This document shows positions 6,516 through 15,870 of a stretch of 26,165 bases of DNA, one piece after another (positions within the stretch are counted from its first letter, which is position 1; each line of letters starts with the position of its first letter). The position numbers and the translations under genes are program-made. This DNA comes from Prevotella sp. UBA4376. Its GTDB lineage: Bacteria; Bacteroidota; Bacteroidia; Bacteroidales; Bacteroidaceae. A model generated the notes under the pieces. It had not been told where the DNA came from, searched no databases, and worked only from the letters and a program-made list of their open reading frames with translations. The stretch spans positions 1,184 to 27,348 of the forward strand of contig DGRY01000028.1 in the NCBI GenBank assembly GCA_002391185.1. The letters are read 5' to 3'.

Positions 6516-7938
6516 GGCAAAAACTCAAATTAATATTTATGACTTCGGCACGATAGCCCATTTCAGGAACCCAATGGTAAATGCCTTTTTGATCTTTTTC
6601 AAGATGCACATTAGCCTGCCATGCTTCGTTGTATGAGCCGGTATAGCTTTTTCTGTCTTCAGAAAGAGTTATCTTGTCTTCCTGAATGGTTTTGTAGTTG
6701 GCGTTAATGCCATTAAAAAGCGATGTAGTGCCTTCTGGGAAGTTCATGAGTGTTATAGTGTGGTCTAAACCATCAAGATGTCCTGTGAAGACGAACAACT
6801 TCTTTTCTATCAATTCCTTCTGTTCATCCGAAAGGGTAGTGTAGTCAATAGTTGTGTCCTTGTCGAGAATGAAATAATCACCATGATGCGCACCCTCTTC
6901 GGTAGTCTGGAACAGTTTGTTTATCCATTCAGAATCCTTAGAATAGGTGAATGCACGTTGCCAACTACTTCCAGACTCTGAAAGCGTGTGGTTTGGTGTG
7001 TCGAACTCGTAGTATGAGTCGTGGTATGTTTTCTCCTCCCATATTTGCGATTCCGACTTGTTGAAGTCAACACCTTCGGCATTAATGTTCAGATATACAT
7101 TAAGCTCCTGGTTGGCATTAAGAGCGTAAGAAACAGTCTTGTTATATTTCAAACCAGAAGAAAGCAGAACTTTTATTTCACAACTGCTTGTTGATGGAGT
7201 CTCTTTCTCGTCGTACATAACATTGGCTGCTACTGAATAAGTTGGGCGCACGATAATATCGAATACCGAATCAGCTTTCAGGGTGTGAGGCTTTAGTTCG
7301 TCTATTTTGTCCCATACAGGCGAATAGGTGAAGTTTGTACCAGTAGTCAATCCTGTAAGCACATCAACATTCTTGAAACTGATATTCTGTAGTTTTACAT
7401 CTTCGCCAAGAAGCGGGTCGATATTGATATGTGCAATAATGCGTGCCAGACGATGAGCAAAAGGAAGTGTAATCTTCTCTACTGTAGAGCTTATGCGGAA
7501 GTTAGGTTGAATGGCAAGAAACTCAGACAGCATGGTATAGCTGTCGTCATTCTGTTTTGTTGCATCAAACGAATTATTATTGAAGGCTGTGAGCAGAGCC
7601 TTTGGCCAATAGATAGCCTGAAACTCATGAAGTCCGTTGTTGAGCCAGCGTGCAGGTTTACCATCGGCATCAGTCATGTGATAAGCCTTATCATCGTCTT
7701 GCCACAGAAAGGCATTATAGAAGGTGCTGTTAGGCTTGGTGATGCTATATTCTTTGTAGCGCACAGGAATATGGTTGTCTTTGCCGGTAGGAAGCGAGAA
7801 CGACAGTTCTGTTCCACCAACATTTATAATGTCGTTGAGGTTTTCGTTGATACCATTGCTTTCTGCAATATCGCTGGCAGAACAACCCACGAATAATGCT
7901 GCGGCAAGTAACCATATATGTGAAATATACCCTTTCAT
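6493..7938 (-). CDS. Fimbrillin-like lipoprotein with short GLUG-like segment, possibly C-terminally truncated (481 aa)
   Basis: Lipobox FVGC (Cys19) marks a surface lipoprotein. The N-terminal ~300 residues are fimbrillin-like: HEFQAIYWPKALL near residue 107, then TLPFAHRLARIIAHI, the equivalent of the KHA strand in its neighbours. The C-terminal part starts a GLUG-like region (FTGHLDGLDHTITL, ~residues 383-397, then TSLFNGI). It ends soon afterwards, at YRAEVININL followed by a few residues read from the word repeat. The 815-aa neighbour continues for over 200 residues past the same motif, so the end here looks cut off and capped by repeat DNA. It is also the one subunit without an Arg 28-36 residues after the lipid Cys, so it may not be processed like the others. 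It starts 9 bp after the 926-aa gene. Confidence 0.7.
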   Translation of the reverse strand: MKGYISHIWLLAAALFVGCSASDIAESNGINENLNDIINVGGTELSFSLPTGKDNHIPVRYKEYSITKPNSTFYNAFLWQDDDKAYHMTDADGKPARWLNNGLHEFQAIYWPKALLTAFNNNSFDATKQNDDSYTMLSEFLAIQPNFRISSTVEKITLPFAHRLARIIAHINIDPLLGEDVKLQNISFKNVDVLTGLTTGTNFTYSPVWDKIDELKPHTLKADSVFDIIVRPTYSVAANVMYDEKETPSTSSCEIKVLLSSGLKYNKTVSYALNANQELNVYLNINAEGVDFNKSESQIWEEKTYHDSYYEFDTPNHTLSESGSSWQRAFTYSKDSEWINKLFQTTEEGAHHGDYFILDKDTTIDYTTLSDEQKELIEKKLFVFTGHLDGLDHTITLMNFPEGTTSLFNGINANYKTIQEDKITLSEDRKSYTGSYNEAWQANVHLEKDQKGIYHWVPEMGYRAEVININLSFCPLKLLNF

Positions 7939-7947
7939 ATCTTAGTG

Positions 7948-10728
7948 TTATTTGTTGTAATCTGTATGATTTCCGAGAGAAGGAGCTACACTATTGCGTG
8001 TGCCCACGCTTCCTGTCTTGTTACCAATAGTAGGCGAAGTAGTGTCTTTCCACCAGTTTCCCTGACAATTAGTGTCTATTAGCATATTGTTGTTATACAC
8101 AGAGTATCCAACAATAGTACCAGTGTTTTTGCTTTTTTCAGCAGGTACAAACCAGCTGTTGCACGATTTTATCATAACATCGTAGTCGCTTATGTTACCA
8201 TCGTTGAGAGTAATCTCGTGGGTACTGTTGATACCGCCAAGAATACCGCCAAAGAACACCTTGTCGTATTCTGTTGCTCCCGTGGCAACGCGTTGATATA
8301 ATGTGCTGTTGTCGGCATGATAGCTACATCCTGAAATCTCGGCGTTGTTGGCATTCGAAACAATACCTCCAACAAGGAATGAAGCACCATTGGTAGGAGT
8401 CTTTGAGAGATATGCAACAACATGGGCATTGCTCTGGCAGTTGATAATCTTAGCACCTTTCTCAGCCCATACCACAAGTCCTGAAGGATTGGCAGCCTGC
8501 ACGTAGTTGTTGCTTGTCATTTTCACCTTTATGTTGTTTATCTCGGCATTCTCTCCCGACACAGCGTATGCGAATGGGGCAATGGCATCGGTATTGTTGT
8601 CGTTGCTTGCAGCTATGAGGTTGCCGTTAATTTTTACAGTCAGGTTGCTAACCTTGCCACTTATGGTTTTGAACAGCATACCATCGGTAGTGATAATTTT
8701 GTTGTTACCTTCAAGAATAAAGGTAACATCCTTGGTTGTAGTCCAGTTGGTAAGTGAAAAACTATCAGCAAGGCGATAGCGCTTGTTTGCCAGATTATAT
8801 TCTGTTTTTGTCAATGCTTCGGCAAGTTCGCTTTGGCAATCAATCACGGCATCGTATGGATTAATGTAGTTGTTGTCGAAAGCAACCTCACCACAGATGT
8901 TTACATCTTTGGTTACCCATGAGTTGCCAGCGTTGTTTACTGTTCCGTTTTTGCTATAGTCGGCAACAATGTTCTTGAAACGTTTTTTGTCTTGCAATAG
9001 GGTTATACCGTATTCGAAAGTGTTCTTTGAAACTTGTCCGTCGGCATAACCAGCAATACCGCCGCCATAAACATCGTTAGATGTTCCGTCAATACGAGCG
9101 TCAACTTTACATCCGTCGATAGCAGCAATAATGGCATTACCTTCTGTTTGACTATGCGAGATACCTGCAATACCACCAACATATTTCTTACCGTTGTACT
9201 CAATTCCCTCTCCATACACATGAATGTTAGATGAGCAGTTGGTGATTATACCCTTGTCATTGTTGTCAACAAGTCCGGCAACGGTGGCTGTAGCTGTTGA
9301 TTCTGCGTTTACAGACACGAGGTTGATGACACCATTGTTGTTTTGTGCAACAGCAGAAGAAAGAGTCACGTTCTTTGGAATCTTTATCTTGGCATTCTGC
9401 AAAGCACCTGTAGAGGTGATGTTGTTAAGAAGACGACCACTTGTACAAAGTGTGGCTCCAGCAACATTAAGAGTGGCTTTAAGATTGTATTTGCTTTCCC
9501 ATTTTTTACCTTCATCGAGATCGATAGATGTTGCATTAACAATACCTACGGCACCTGGAACATTATATGTCGTGCTACTGAGGAATTCAATGAGTTTTGC
9601 TTTGTCAGGAATAATCATCTGCAAACCACTGTTACCGAAGTCGTCGCGTGAAACCTTAATGGTTTTTGTGTCCCAGTCTTCAATCTGTGCCGTGATGCTT
9701 ATCTGACGCGCATCGTTGCCTATAGTGGCAGTGATGATGAGGTGCTGTCCTGCCTGAAGGTTATAGGCATTCTTGACAGTCTCATCGGTTTTGTATTTAA
9801 AGTCGTTGCTTGGACGGAATCGATAGCGTGAGCCTGCAATCTTTACCTCAGTGAGAACATCGTTCTCTGTGAGATAGTTGTGAGGTTCAACAACAGCCTG
9901 ATAGGCAATTGTTTTTTCTGTATTTGAACCATATATAATATCCTGTTTAAAAGCGTAAGGATTAATCTTTGTCTCTGCTGATGTTTCAGCATCGTAGCTG
10001 TTGATATATCCAATAACGCTCTTGCCGTCTCCGTAGTTTTCAAAAGCAAGTTTTTTCTTGTCGTAGGTGTTGTAGGCTTTGAGGATGACTGTGACCATAG
10101 CACGCTGATGGCGTATGAAAAGTGGAATCTGGCGAGAGTCACTAATACCACGTTGCTTATTTATCTTGCTCCATTCTGCTGGAGTGTGGAAGTTGAGTGC
10201 ATTAAGATTGTCGGTCCACTCATCGTTGGTTATTGTTGGCTCAAAGGCATAACCATGTAGAAAGTCTTGCTTTTGCACAAGTTCAGGTGTTGTTTGTTCG
10301 TCTGATAGAGTAGCAGCACCAGCTGTTGCCTCAAAAGCATATTGTTTCTGTGTTGAAGGCCAGTAGAGTAGAGATGAAGGTTTCAGTACAGCAGTTTTAT
10401 CCTGTGAAGAGTATGTTGCAGTACCAACTAATTTCTTGTTTTCTCCATTGGCATCTTCGCCTTCTGTTCTTTCATACATCTTGATAGTGAAATCATATCC
10501 AGCAACTATAGGACTGTATTGTGCATTGTCAAGAGTATAGTTGTCGCCAACGTGAGAAACTTCGGCACGTGAATAAACCTTGTTCTCAGAAAGATATGTT
10601 GTAAACATCACCTCTTCGCCCTCTTCTATGTTATCAGAAAAGAGTGATTCAACAGCATCGGTACAACCAGTGAGAAGTAACGATGAGAGGAATGTGAGGA
10701 TAAGTGTATAATATTTGTTATATCGCAT
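7948..10728 (-). CDS. Very large fimbrillin-like lipoprotein with beta-helix/GLUG-like repeats, likely tip adhesin (926 aa)
   Basis: Lipobox LTGC (Cys22). Ser-Arg-Ala with Arg54 lies 32 residues after the Cys. The first ~355 residues are fimbrillin-like, with LFIRHQRAMVTVIL as the core strand and AGQHLIITATIG ... IEDWDTKTIKV at the domain end. The following ~570 residues are rich in Asn, Gly, Thr and short hydrophobic strands. They include GLUG-type turns such as GGIAGISHS (~521), GGGIAGYADG (~558), GGIVSNANN (~791) and GGILGGINS (~830), which suggests a right-handed beta-solenoid. This is the longest subunit in the operon and the best candidate for a tip adhesin. Ligand unknown. It begins 2 bp after the stop of the 363-aa gene, so translation is probably coupled. 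Confidence 0.78.
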   Translation of the reverse strand: MRYNKYYTLILTFLSSLLLTGCTDAVESLFSDNIEEGEEVMFTTYLSENKVYSRAEVSHVGDNYTLDNAQYSPIVAGYDFTIKMYERTEGEDANGENKKLVGTATYSSQDKTAVLKPSSLLYWPSTQKQYAFEATAGAATLSDEQTTPELVQKQDFLHGYAFEPTITNDEWTDNLNALNFHTPAEWSKINKQRGISDSRQIPLFIRHQRAMVTVILKAYNTYDKKKLAFENYGDGKSVIGYINSYDAETSAETKINPYAFKQDIIYGSNTEKTIAYQAVVEPHNYLTENDVLTEVKIAGSRYRFRPSNDFKYKTDETVKNAYNLQAGQHLIITATIGNDARQISITAQIEDWDTKTIKVSRDDFGNSGLQMIIPDKAKLIEFLSSTTYNVPGAVGIVNATSIDLDEGKKWESKYNLKATLNVAGATLCTSGRLLNNITSTGALQNAKIKIPKNVTLSSAVAQNNNGVINLVSVNAESTATATVAGLVDNNDKGIITNCSSNIHVYGEGIEYNGKKYVGGIAGISHSQTEGNAIIAAIDGCKVDARIDGTSNDVYGGGIAGYADGQVSKNTFEYGITLLQDKKRFKNIVADYSKNGTVNNAGNSWVTKDVNICGEVAFDNNYINPYDAVIDCQSELAEALTKTEYNLANKRYRLADSFSLTNWTTTKDVTFILEGNNKIITTDGMLFKTISGKVSNLTVKINGNLIAASNDNNTDAIAPFAYAVSGENAEINNIKVKMTSNNYVQAANPSGLVVWAEKGAKIINCQSNAHVVAYLSKTPTNGASFLVGGIVSNANNAEISGCSYHADNSTLYQRVATGATEYDKVFFGGILGGINSTHEITLNDGNISDYDVMIKSCNSWFVPAEKSKNTGTIVGYSVYNNNMLIDTNCQGNWWKDTTSPTIGNKTGSVGTRNSVAPSLGNHTDYNK

Positions 10729-10730
10729 AT

Positions 10731-11822
10731 TTAGTAAACAATTGAGCCTGAAGAGTTGTATTCTGTTTCGTCGAGGTCCCAGTCTTCAATCTGAGCATGG
10801 AACATACCTATGCTACCAAGACGAAGGGTAATGTTATAGATGTATTTCGTGCCACTCTGCAGGATGCGTTCACTACCATCTGCCGAGTTCTCATCCGTAG
10901 AGAGTTTATAGGTTACGGTATGTCTGTTGGAATCTGTTTGCAGTGATGGGTCAGCGCTTTCATACCATGTTATACGAATGGCATTAAGAGTGCCGAAGGC
11001 AATGGCATTGAACGAGCTTACTGCATTGGCTTCTGGGGTAGGCATTAAAAACATAGAGAATGCTGATTCTATGTCACCATCTATAGTGTTGCCAATGGTA
11101 GTAGCATGATTTCCAACAGAATCAATTTGTGTAAACACATGTCCTTCGGTAGATACTCCAACGAGTTCTACATTAGCAATATTTCCTGGAACTATGTTTA
11201 CCGACTGATCGGCATCATCGTTGAATATGTTTACCTGTATCTGTGAGAACTGATGTTTGAATATGAGGTTCACCTTGTCTTCTGCTGTCTGAGGAATAAG
11301 TTTGGTAAAGGCAAGGATAGGGTCAGGTTGTTCTTCCATCTTTGTTTTGTCGCCACGTGTAAGGTCGTAAATGAGTTCTTTTTCAGGTGCAACATATTCT
11401 GTTGGAACAGTTTTTAGCTTATGATTGTCGGCAAGTGCCACGAAAGCATGGTAACGGCGGTTCTGCCATGTAAGGGTGTCCTGAGTAGTGTATTGGGCAT
11501 TGCCTTTCTTATTTGTATTATCGGTAGATGAAACAATCATCCATGCTGTTTGTTTCTTGCCAAGGTCATATATAACCGTCTCAGAAGAGTGGGTGTTATA
11601 TGATGGATAGAACATATTGCACACAAAACGGCTACCATCAGGAAGGGCATCGGTGTTGCCTGCACGCGAAAAACCATAGTCGCCAACAATGAAGTGAATA
11701 GGCTTACCAACAATGTCGGCATCTGTTTTGGGAACAGACTCAATGTTGTTTTGCTCCAAATCAGATGCTGAACAAGATGTTAGCAGGGCGAGAACTGAAA
11801 TATAAAGTAACTTTTTATACAT
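10731..11822 (-). CDS. Single-domain fimbrillin-like lipoprotein (363 aa)
   Basis: A subunit of the usual FimA/Mfa1 size. Lipobox LTSC (Cys17). Phe-Ser-Arg-Ala with Arg53 lies 36 residues after the Cys, the putative maturation site. Core strand NLIFKHQFSQIQVNIF lies near residues 184-199. The C-terminal strand GTKYIYNITLRLGSIGMF leads into QIEDWDLDE, and the protein ends ~13 residues later. It starts 17 bp after the stop of the 648-aa gene and ends 2 bp before the 926-aa gene. By size it could be an adaptor between shaft and tip, but its role in the pilus cannot be told from sequence alone. Confidence 0.78.
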   Translation of the reverse strand: MYKKLLYISVLALLTSCSASDLEQNNIESVPKTDADIVGKPIHFIVGDYGFSRAGNTDALPDGSRFVCNMFYPSYNTHSSETVIYDLGKKQTAWMIVSSTDNTNKKGNAQYTTQDTLTWQNRRYHAFVALADNHKLKTVPTEYVAPEKELIYDLTRGDKTKMEEQPDPILAFTKLIPQTAEDKVNLIFKHQFSQIQVNIFNDDADQSVNIVPGNIANVELVGVSTEGHVFTQIDSVGNHATTIGNTIDGDIESAFSMFLMPTPEANAVSSFNAIAFGTLNAIRITWYESADPSLQTDSNRHTVTYKLSTDENSADGSERILQSGTKYIYNITLRLGSIGMFHAQIEDWDLDETEYNSSGSIVY

Positions 11823-11839
11823 GATGATTTCACTTGTTA

Positions 11840-13759
11840 TTACTCTGTTGGTACATCATCATCCCAGATGAGCTCGGCATTACCACTTCCTTCATTCTTT
11901 ACCCAGTCTTTAACATATCCGAGCAGTTCAACTGCCTGCTTTGAAATGTTGATGTTGTAGGTATATACATTGCCTTGCTCCCACAAAGAGATAGGCTCTG
12001 TTGTTGGCTTGCTGTCTTTTACAACTTTGGCATTTGCAAGATTGAAAGTGTATTTTGTTCCGTCTTTCAATGTTACGGTGAGAACCATGTCTTTTGTGGC
12101 TTGTGGAACAACAAACTCGTTGAGGATGTTTGTTGCTGTTATAGCCTGTGGCGTACCTGTAGCAGTTACTGCACCTGTGTGGATATCGAGTTTTCCTGAA
12201 GGATACACATTGCTTAGCGACAGAGAGGCATCAGTAAGATCAACATGCTTTGTTGATGCTTCGTTAGCTCCCTCTTCTGCTGTTGGAGTGGTGAGGTTGA
12301 TGATAACCTTACTCATTACGTGCTTGAACTCAAATGGTACAGAACCTGTACGTGGTGCAATGGCTTCGCCTTCGTTATATGTTTTTGTAGCATTTGATGC
12401 TTTGTGTGCAGCTGTTGTAGCCCAAACACGATCCTGCCCTTGTTTTACTACTCTTGCGTCATCGCCCTCGCCAAGTGTGGTGAGTTTTTCGCCGTCGTAG
12501 TTGGCTTCGGCACGGAAGTAATATGTATCAGTGCCGTTTGGCCAATAGATAGGAGAGTTAAGGCTGAGGCCGTTAGCTGTGTATTCTGCAGTGCGTGTAG
12601 AACTTGCAGTAGGCTCATCTGTTGCTGCAGTCATCCATAGGTTGAAAGCATTGCCTTCGGTTAGCTTATTAGCTATGTTGTGGCTCTTCACATCAGCAGT
12701 GAAGTCAATAATTCCTTCTCCCGCAGCTTCTACTGTAATCCAATCAGTAAGTGATGCAACTACTGAGACACCGCTCTTGTTGAGAGTTATAGTGAGATGA
12801 TAGTTGTAGCCAGGGAGGGTTTTTCCCTCAACAAGTGCTGTTGCCCACGCTGTTGTCAAATTGTCGGCAGTGAGATAGTATGTGTAGTTGTTTCCTTCTG
12901 CATCTGTGATGCTAAGGAAAGTGTTTTCTGTAGAAAGAACTGTGCCTGGAACTGTCATTGCAACATAGGTACGGGTCTTAACAGCAGCATCTTCCTCTGG
13001 AGCTGGGGAATACATAGTGAAATCATCAGCAGCACTTCCATCAACAGTTGCTGTTGGTGCAGTGAAAGTGCCTTTGCTGTTCATGCTGTGCAAGGTAACT
13101 GTAGTGTTCTTCAGTGCCTTGTTAGAAAAGCCGTTGCCTGCTTCAAGAACAACAGTAAACTCACTCATGGCATGAGTGAAAGGAACAGACAGATAGCCTG
13201 TCTTGCCGTTTTTCACACTTGCGTGAGAATAGGTTATCATATCCTGTGCAGCCGACCACAACAGATCGGTGTGCTGAATATCGTCGGCACTTGCTGGAGC
13301 TGTTATAGCGTTCCATTCCAAAGTTCCTGTAGCTTCTGTAAGTCTCTCTGGTGTACCACCATTATAGCAGTATCCATAGTAGCTTTGCAGGCCGTGATTG
13401 GTGGCACGGATATCTTTCTCGCTAACAGCCGATTTGCTAAAGTCATCCCAATAGAGCGGTGTTCCGTCAACCGATACACTTTCGGCAGCGTTAACTTTAA
13501 GAGTAACCAGTCGGTCGAGTTCTGCATCAACATCATTATAGTTATCTTTCGATGCTCCTTCTACATGGCGAACAAATGCTAACAGTTCGCTATTAGCAGC
13601 AAACTGGTTAGCTGATGCACGAGATACAACTGCAGAACTGAGCGAAGTGTTGAAACCCAGTTCAAGACGTTCTGTTGAGTCGCCTGATGTTATATCAGAC
13701 GAACATCCCACAAGGAACATCAAAGCAGATATCGGTAAAATTGAATATTTCAAATTCAT
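11840..13759 (-). CDS. Two-domain fimbrillin-like lipoprotein (639 aa from the preferred start)
   Basis: The lipobox LVGC has Cys19 and the Ser-Arg-Ala site has Arg47, counted from ATG 13759. Domain 1 (to ~residue 345) has FTHAMSEFTVVL and ends YHLTITLNKSGVSVVASLTDW. Domain 2 repeats the same plan: YWPNGTDTYYFRAEA, FEFKHVMSKVIINL, then YTYNINISKQAVELLGYVKDW and a short acidic tail. Domain 2 has neither lipobox nor an N-terminal Arg site, so this is one secreted chain with two fimbrillin modules. An in-frame ATG at 13786 would add nine residues and overlap the previous gene. I prefer 13759 because it gives a normal signal peptide (MNLKYSILPIS) 17 bp after the upstream stop. Overall similarity to the next two upstream genes is weaker than between those two. 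Confidence 0.78.
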   Translation of the reverse strand: MNLKYSILPISALMFLVGCSSDITSGDSTERLELGFNTSLSSAVVSRASANQFAANSELLAFVRHVEGASKDNYNDVDAELDRLVTLKVNAAESVSVDGTPLYWDDFSKSAVSEKDIRATNHGLQSYYGYCYNGGTPERLTEATGTLEWNAITAPASADDIQHTDLLWSAAQDMITYSHASVKNGKTGYLSVPFTHAMSEFTVVLEAGNGFSNKALKNTTVTLHSMNSKGTFTAPTATVDGSAADDFTMYSPAPEEDAAVKTRTYVAMTVPGTVLSTENTFLSITDAEGNNYTYYLTADNLTTAWATALVEGKTLPGYNYHLTITLNKSGVSVVASLTDWITVEAAGEGIIDFTADVKSHNIANKLTEGNAFNLWMTAATDEPTASSTRTAEYTANGLSLNSPIYWPNGTDTYYFRAEANYDGEKLTTLGEGDDARVVKQGQDRVWATTAAHKASNATKTYNEGEAIAPRTGSVPFEFKHVMSKVIINLTTPTAEEGANEASTKHVDLTDASLSLSNVYPSGKLDIHTGAVTATGTPQAITATNILNEFVVPQATKDMVLTVTLKDGTKYTFNLANAKVVKDSKPTTEPISLWEQGNVYTYNINISKQAVELLGYVKDWVKNEGSGNAELIWDDDVPTE

Positions 13760-13776
13760 CTTTTTGTCGTTTATTA

Positions 13777-15840
13777 TTATAGCCATACATCACCGCTGGC
13801 TTTTTCTGTTTGCCATGGGGCAAGAGACACAGAAATGTTGGCAATACCTGTCTTTTTCAACGTGAAAGTGTAGGTGTATTTGTGACCAGGCTTCCAGTCG
13901 GGGATTGCTTTAACATCACACAGGTTCACTTCATATCTCTGATTGTCCTTTGTTGTGATAATGAGCTTAACATTCTCGTTGCTTCTTGAAAGCACCTGTG
14001 GAACAACATCATAGGTGAAGTTGGTTTCTTCGCCGGCAGGAGCTGTCATCACCACATTTGCCTTAGCATTCTCGCCTGTGGTTACTGGCACAACACGTCC
14101 ATTACCCATAAGCACATGTCCCTGATGATACATATTTTCAATTACCACCTGAGCATCCTCAAGGTTCACCTTGTCGTCTCCGTTGGTGGTGTTAAGCTGA
14201 ACATTTATCTGTGAGAGCATGTGCTGCTCGATGATGTCAATGTCGTTTAGTGTAGGACCAATAGCCTGATAGATGTTGCTAAAGCCTTTGTCTGAACTAT
14301 ATGTGGTAGTAGCATTACCCATAGGAGCACCCCAGTGAGGATCTGATGCACCTCGTGTGCCACATGAGATAGTGAAATACGAGTCATCGTGAACATTGGT
14401 AGAGTAGTTTATTTCAGTGCCTTTCTTTACTGTTCTGAAATGATAGAAACAAGTATTGTCGTCGAAGAACCAATCTGTAGAATATTTATTCTGTTCATTA
14501 TTAGCTGTAAGAGTAGCTGCAGAACCATAGTTACCATTCCAAATCTTACCTACATAGTCATCGGTGATAGCATCGTTTCCAGCATCTCTAAGGCGATACA
14601 AGGCTATGTCGGTACATGAATTTTTACCTTCAGCCTGAGAAACAGAAATAGAGATGCGTGCATTGGTAGTAGCTACAGAACCGGTGACTGACTGCCAGTC
14701 AGACAAGGTTGCTTTTACAAAACTTACTCTGGTCTTGTTAAGATTGATGGTGAAGATGTAGTGCATTCCTTGTTTGAGGATGTATGGTGTGGCGTCGGTA
14801 GCAGGCTTGTCGGTAGCAGGCATATCTGTTGATGCCTTTAGAGCCTTTAGCAAGAGAGCCTGACTAACATAGTATCTGTTGCCATTAACAGTTATAGTGA
14901 TAGCATGATCATCGGCAGTACCTATAGACAAACCTGGCATGAAAAGACAACTGTTGTTGATAATCTTTGTCTGGTTTTCTGTTACATCAGTAGCATCCAT
15001 AGTGAGCAGGGCTTTGTCTTTAAGATTAGACCAGCTACCTGTAGAAATATCAAATGTGCCTGATGTGTAAGGCTTGAAATCGTCGTTGCCAAAGAGAACG
15101 GTTGTCTTTTGGGATGTGAAGTCTTCAGGACTAATATATCCTTCTCCCGAAACAAGATTCACCGTAATCTTTGTCAGTGCATGATTGAAATGTAGCTGTC
15201 CCTTTTCAAACTTACCTGCATCTTTGTGACCAAACCACAAACGGTTATCTTCTTCATCGCTCTTCTTAACAATGTTGTTGCTATACACAAGATCGTAGTT
15301 GGCACATTTTGTGTCGACTGCATTTTGGTTTTTGGCAACAGAAAAGTTGAAAGAGAGATTGTTCGCATTGTTGGCAGCTGTTTGCTTAATCCATGGATTG
15401 GCAGCTGATACCCCCTCTAATAATGTTTCGTTATTGAGAAGGGTGGTCTCCTTGTCGGCAATGGCGATAGCATATACCGATACTTTTGCTTCGCGTCCGT
15501 AGGTGTCGTCCCAAAAGCGACTCTCGTTCAACTTGTAGTCAACAGCGCTGTATGATTCCGAGTTGTTATCGTTGTCCTTTGATGCAAGGAGTGAAGCAAC
15601 AGACCATTCTGTTTCTGTTGCATTTTCCGATTCTTTTTCACTCTTTATTTTTGCAATAATCTTAGTGTCGGCCGTGGTGAATCCGGCACGTGAGAAACTA
15701 CCTGTCTGTTCAGCCGAAGCCGAAAGACTGATAGGTGTTTTGCCCCAGTTATCAGGATTGATGATATCTAACAAATCACTACTGCACGACGAAAGCGTGA
15801 GTAGTGATATGAGAGATATGTATGTTGTTTTTAATTTCAT
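13777..15840 (-). CDS. Two-domain fimbrillin-like lipoprotein, paralogue of the upstream gene (687 aa)
   Basis: Lipobox LSSC (Cys19). Phe-Ser-Arg-Ala with Arg51 lies 32 residues after the Cys. Domain 1 (to ~residue 385) shows RFWDDTYGREAKVSVYA, LHFNHALTKITVNL and HYIFTINLNKTRVSFVKATLSDW. Domain 2 begins NARISISVSQAEG and shows CFYHFRTV, QHMLSQINVQLNTT, VLMGNGRVV and the final YTYTFTLKKTGIANISVSLAPW. The same landmarks occur in the same order in the 673-aa product just upstream (YWDDAYGRDAKLSVYA, NARITLNL, VLMGSGLI), so the two are tandem paralogues. It lies 30 bp after that gene. It is probably a shaft or stalk component. Which paralogue forms the main polymer is not visible. Confidence 0.8.
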   Translation of the reverse strand: MKLKTTYISLISLLTLSSCSSDLLDIINPDNWGKTPISLSASAEQTGSFSRAGFTTADTKIIAKIKSEKESENATETEWSVASLLASKDNDNNSESYSAVDYKLNESRFWDDTYGREAKVSVYAIAIADKETTLLNNETLLEGVSAANPWIKQTAANNANNLSFNFSVAKNQNAVDTKCANYDLVYSNNIVKKSDEEDNRLWFGHKDAGKFEKGQLHFNHALTKITVNLVSGEGYISPEDFTSQKTTVLFGNDDFKPYTSGTFDISTGSWSNLKDKALLTMDATDVTENQTKIINNSCLFMPGLSIGTADDHAITITVNGNRYYVSQALLLKALKASTDMPATDKPATDATPYILKQGMHYIFTINLNKTRVSFVKATLSDWQSVTGSVATTNARISISVSQAEGKNSCTDIALYRLRDAGNDAITDDYVGKIWNGNYGSAATLTANNEQNKYSTDWFFDDNTCFYHFRTVKKGTEINYSTNVHDDSYFTISCGTRGASDPHWGAPMGNATTTYSSDKGFSNIYQAIGPTLNDIDIIEQHMLSQINVQLNTTNGDDKVNLEDAQVVIENMYHQGHVLMGNGRVVPVTTGENAKANVVMTAPAGEETNFTYDVVPQVLSRSNENVKLIITTKDNQRYEVNLCDVKAIPDWKPGHKYTYTFTLKKTGIANISVSLAPWQTEKASGDVWL

Positions 15841-15870
15841 TGTTCAAATGAATTCAACAGAGAAAAGAAA

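Noticed and set aside
7429..7896. 155-codon plus-strand reading frame inside the 481-aa gene
   Set aside because: Antisense shadow; the opposite strand encodes a lipoprotein in the operon frame.
9224..9706. 160-codon plus-strand reading frame inside the 926-aa gene
   Set aside because: Antisense shadow of the tip-like subunit, with no signal, domain or promoter.
12797..13582. 261-codon plus-strand reading frame inside the two-domain fimbrillin gene
   Set aside because: Very high Cys and Ser content with no recognisable fold. It is the antisense of Thr/Ala-rich fimbrillin sequence, and the minus-strand gene has a lipobox, Arg site and domain repeats.
13760..13786. Start of the 648-aa fimbrillin at ATG 13786
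   Set aside because: It would add nine polar residues before a complete signal peptide and overlap the preceding gene by 10 bp; ATG 13759 gives the family-typical N-terminus.
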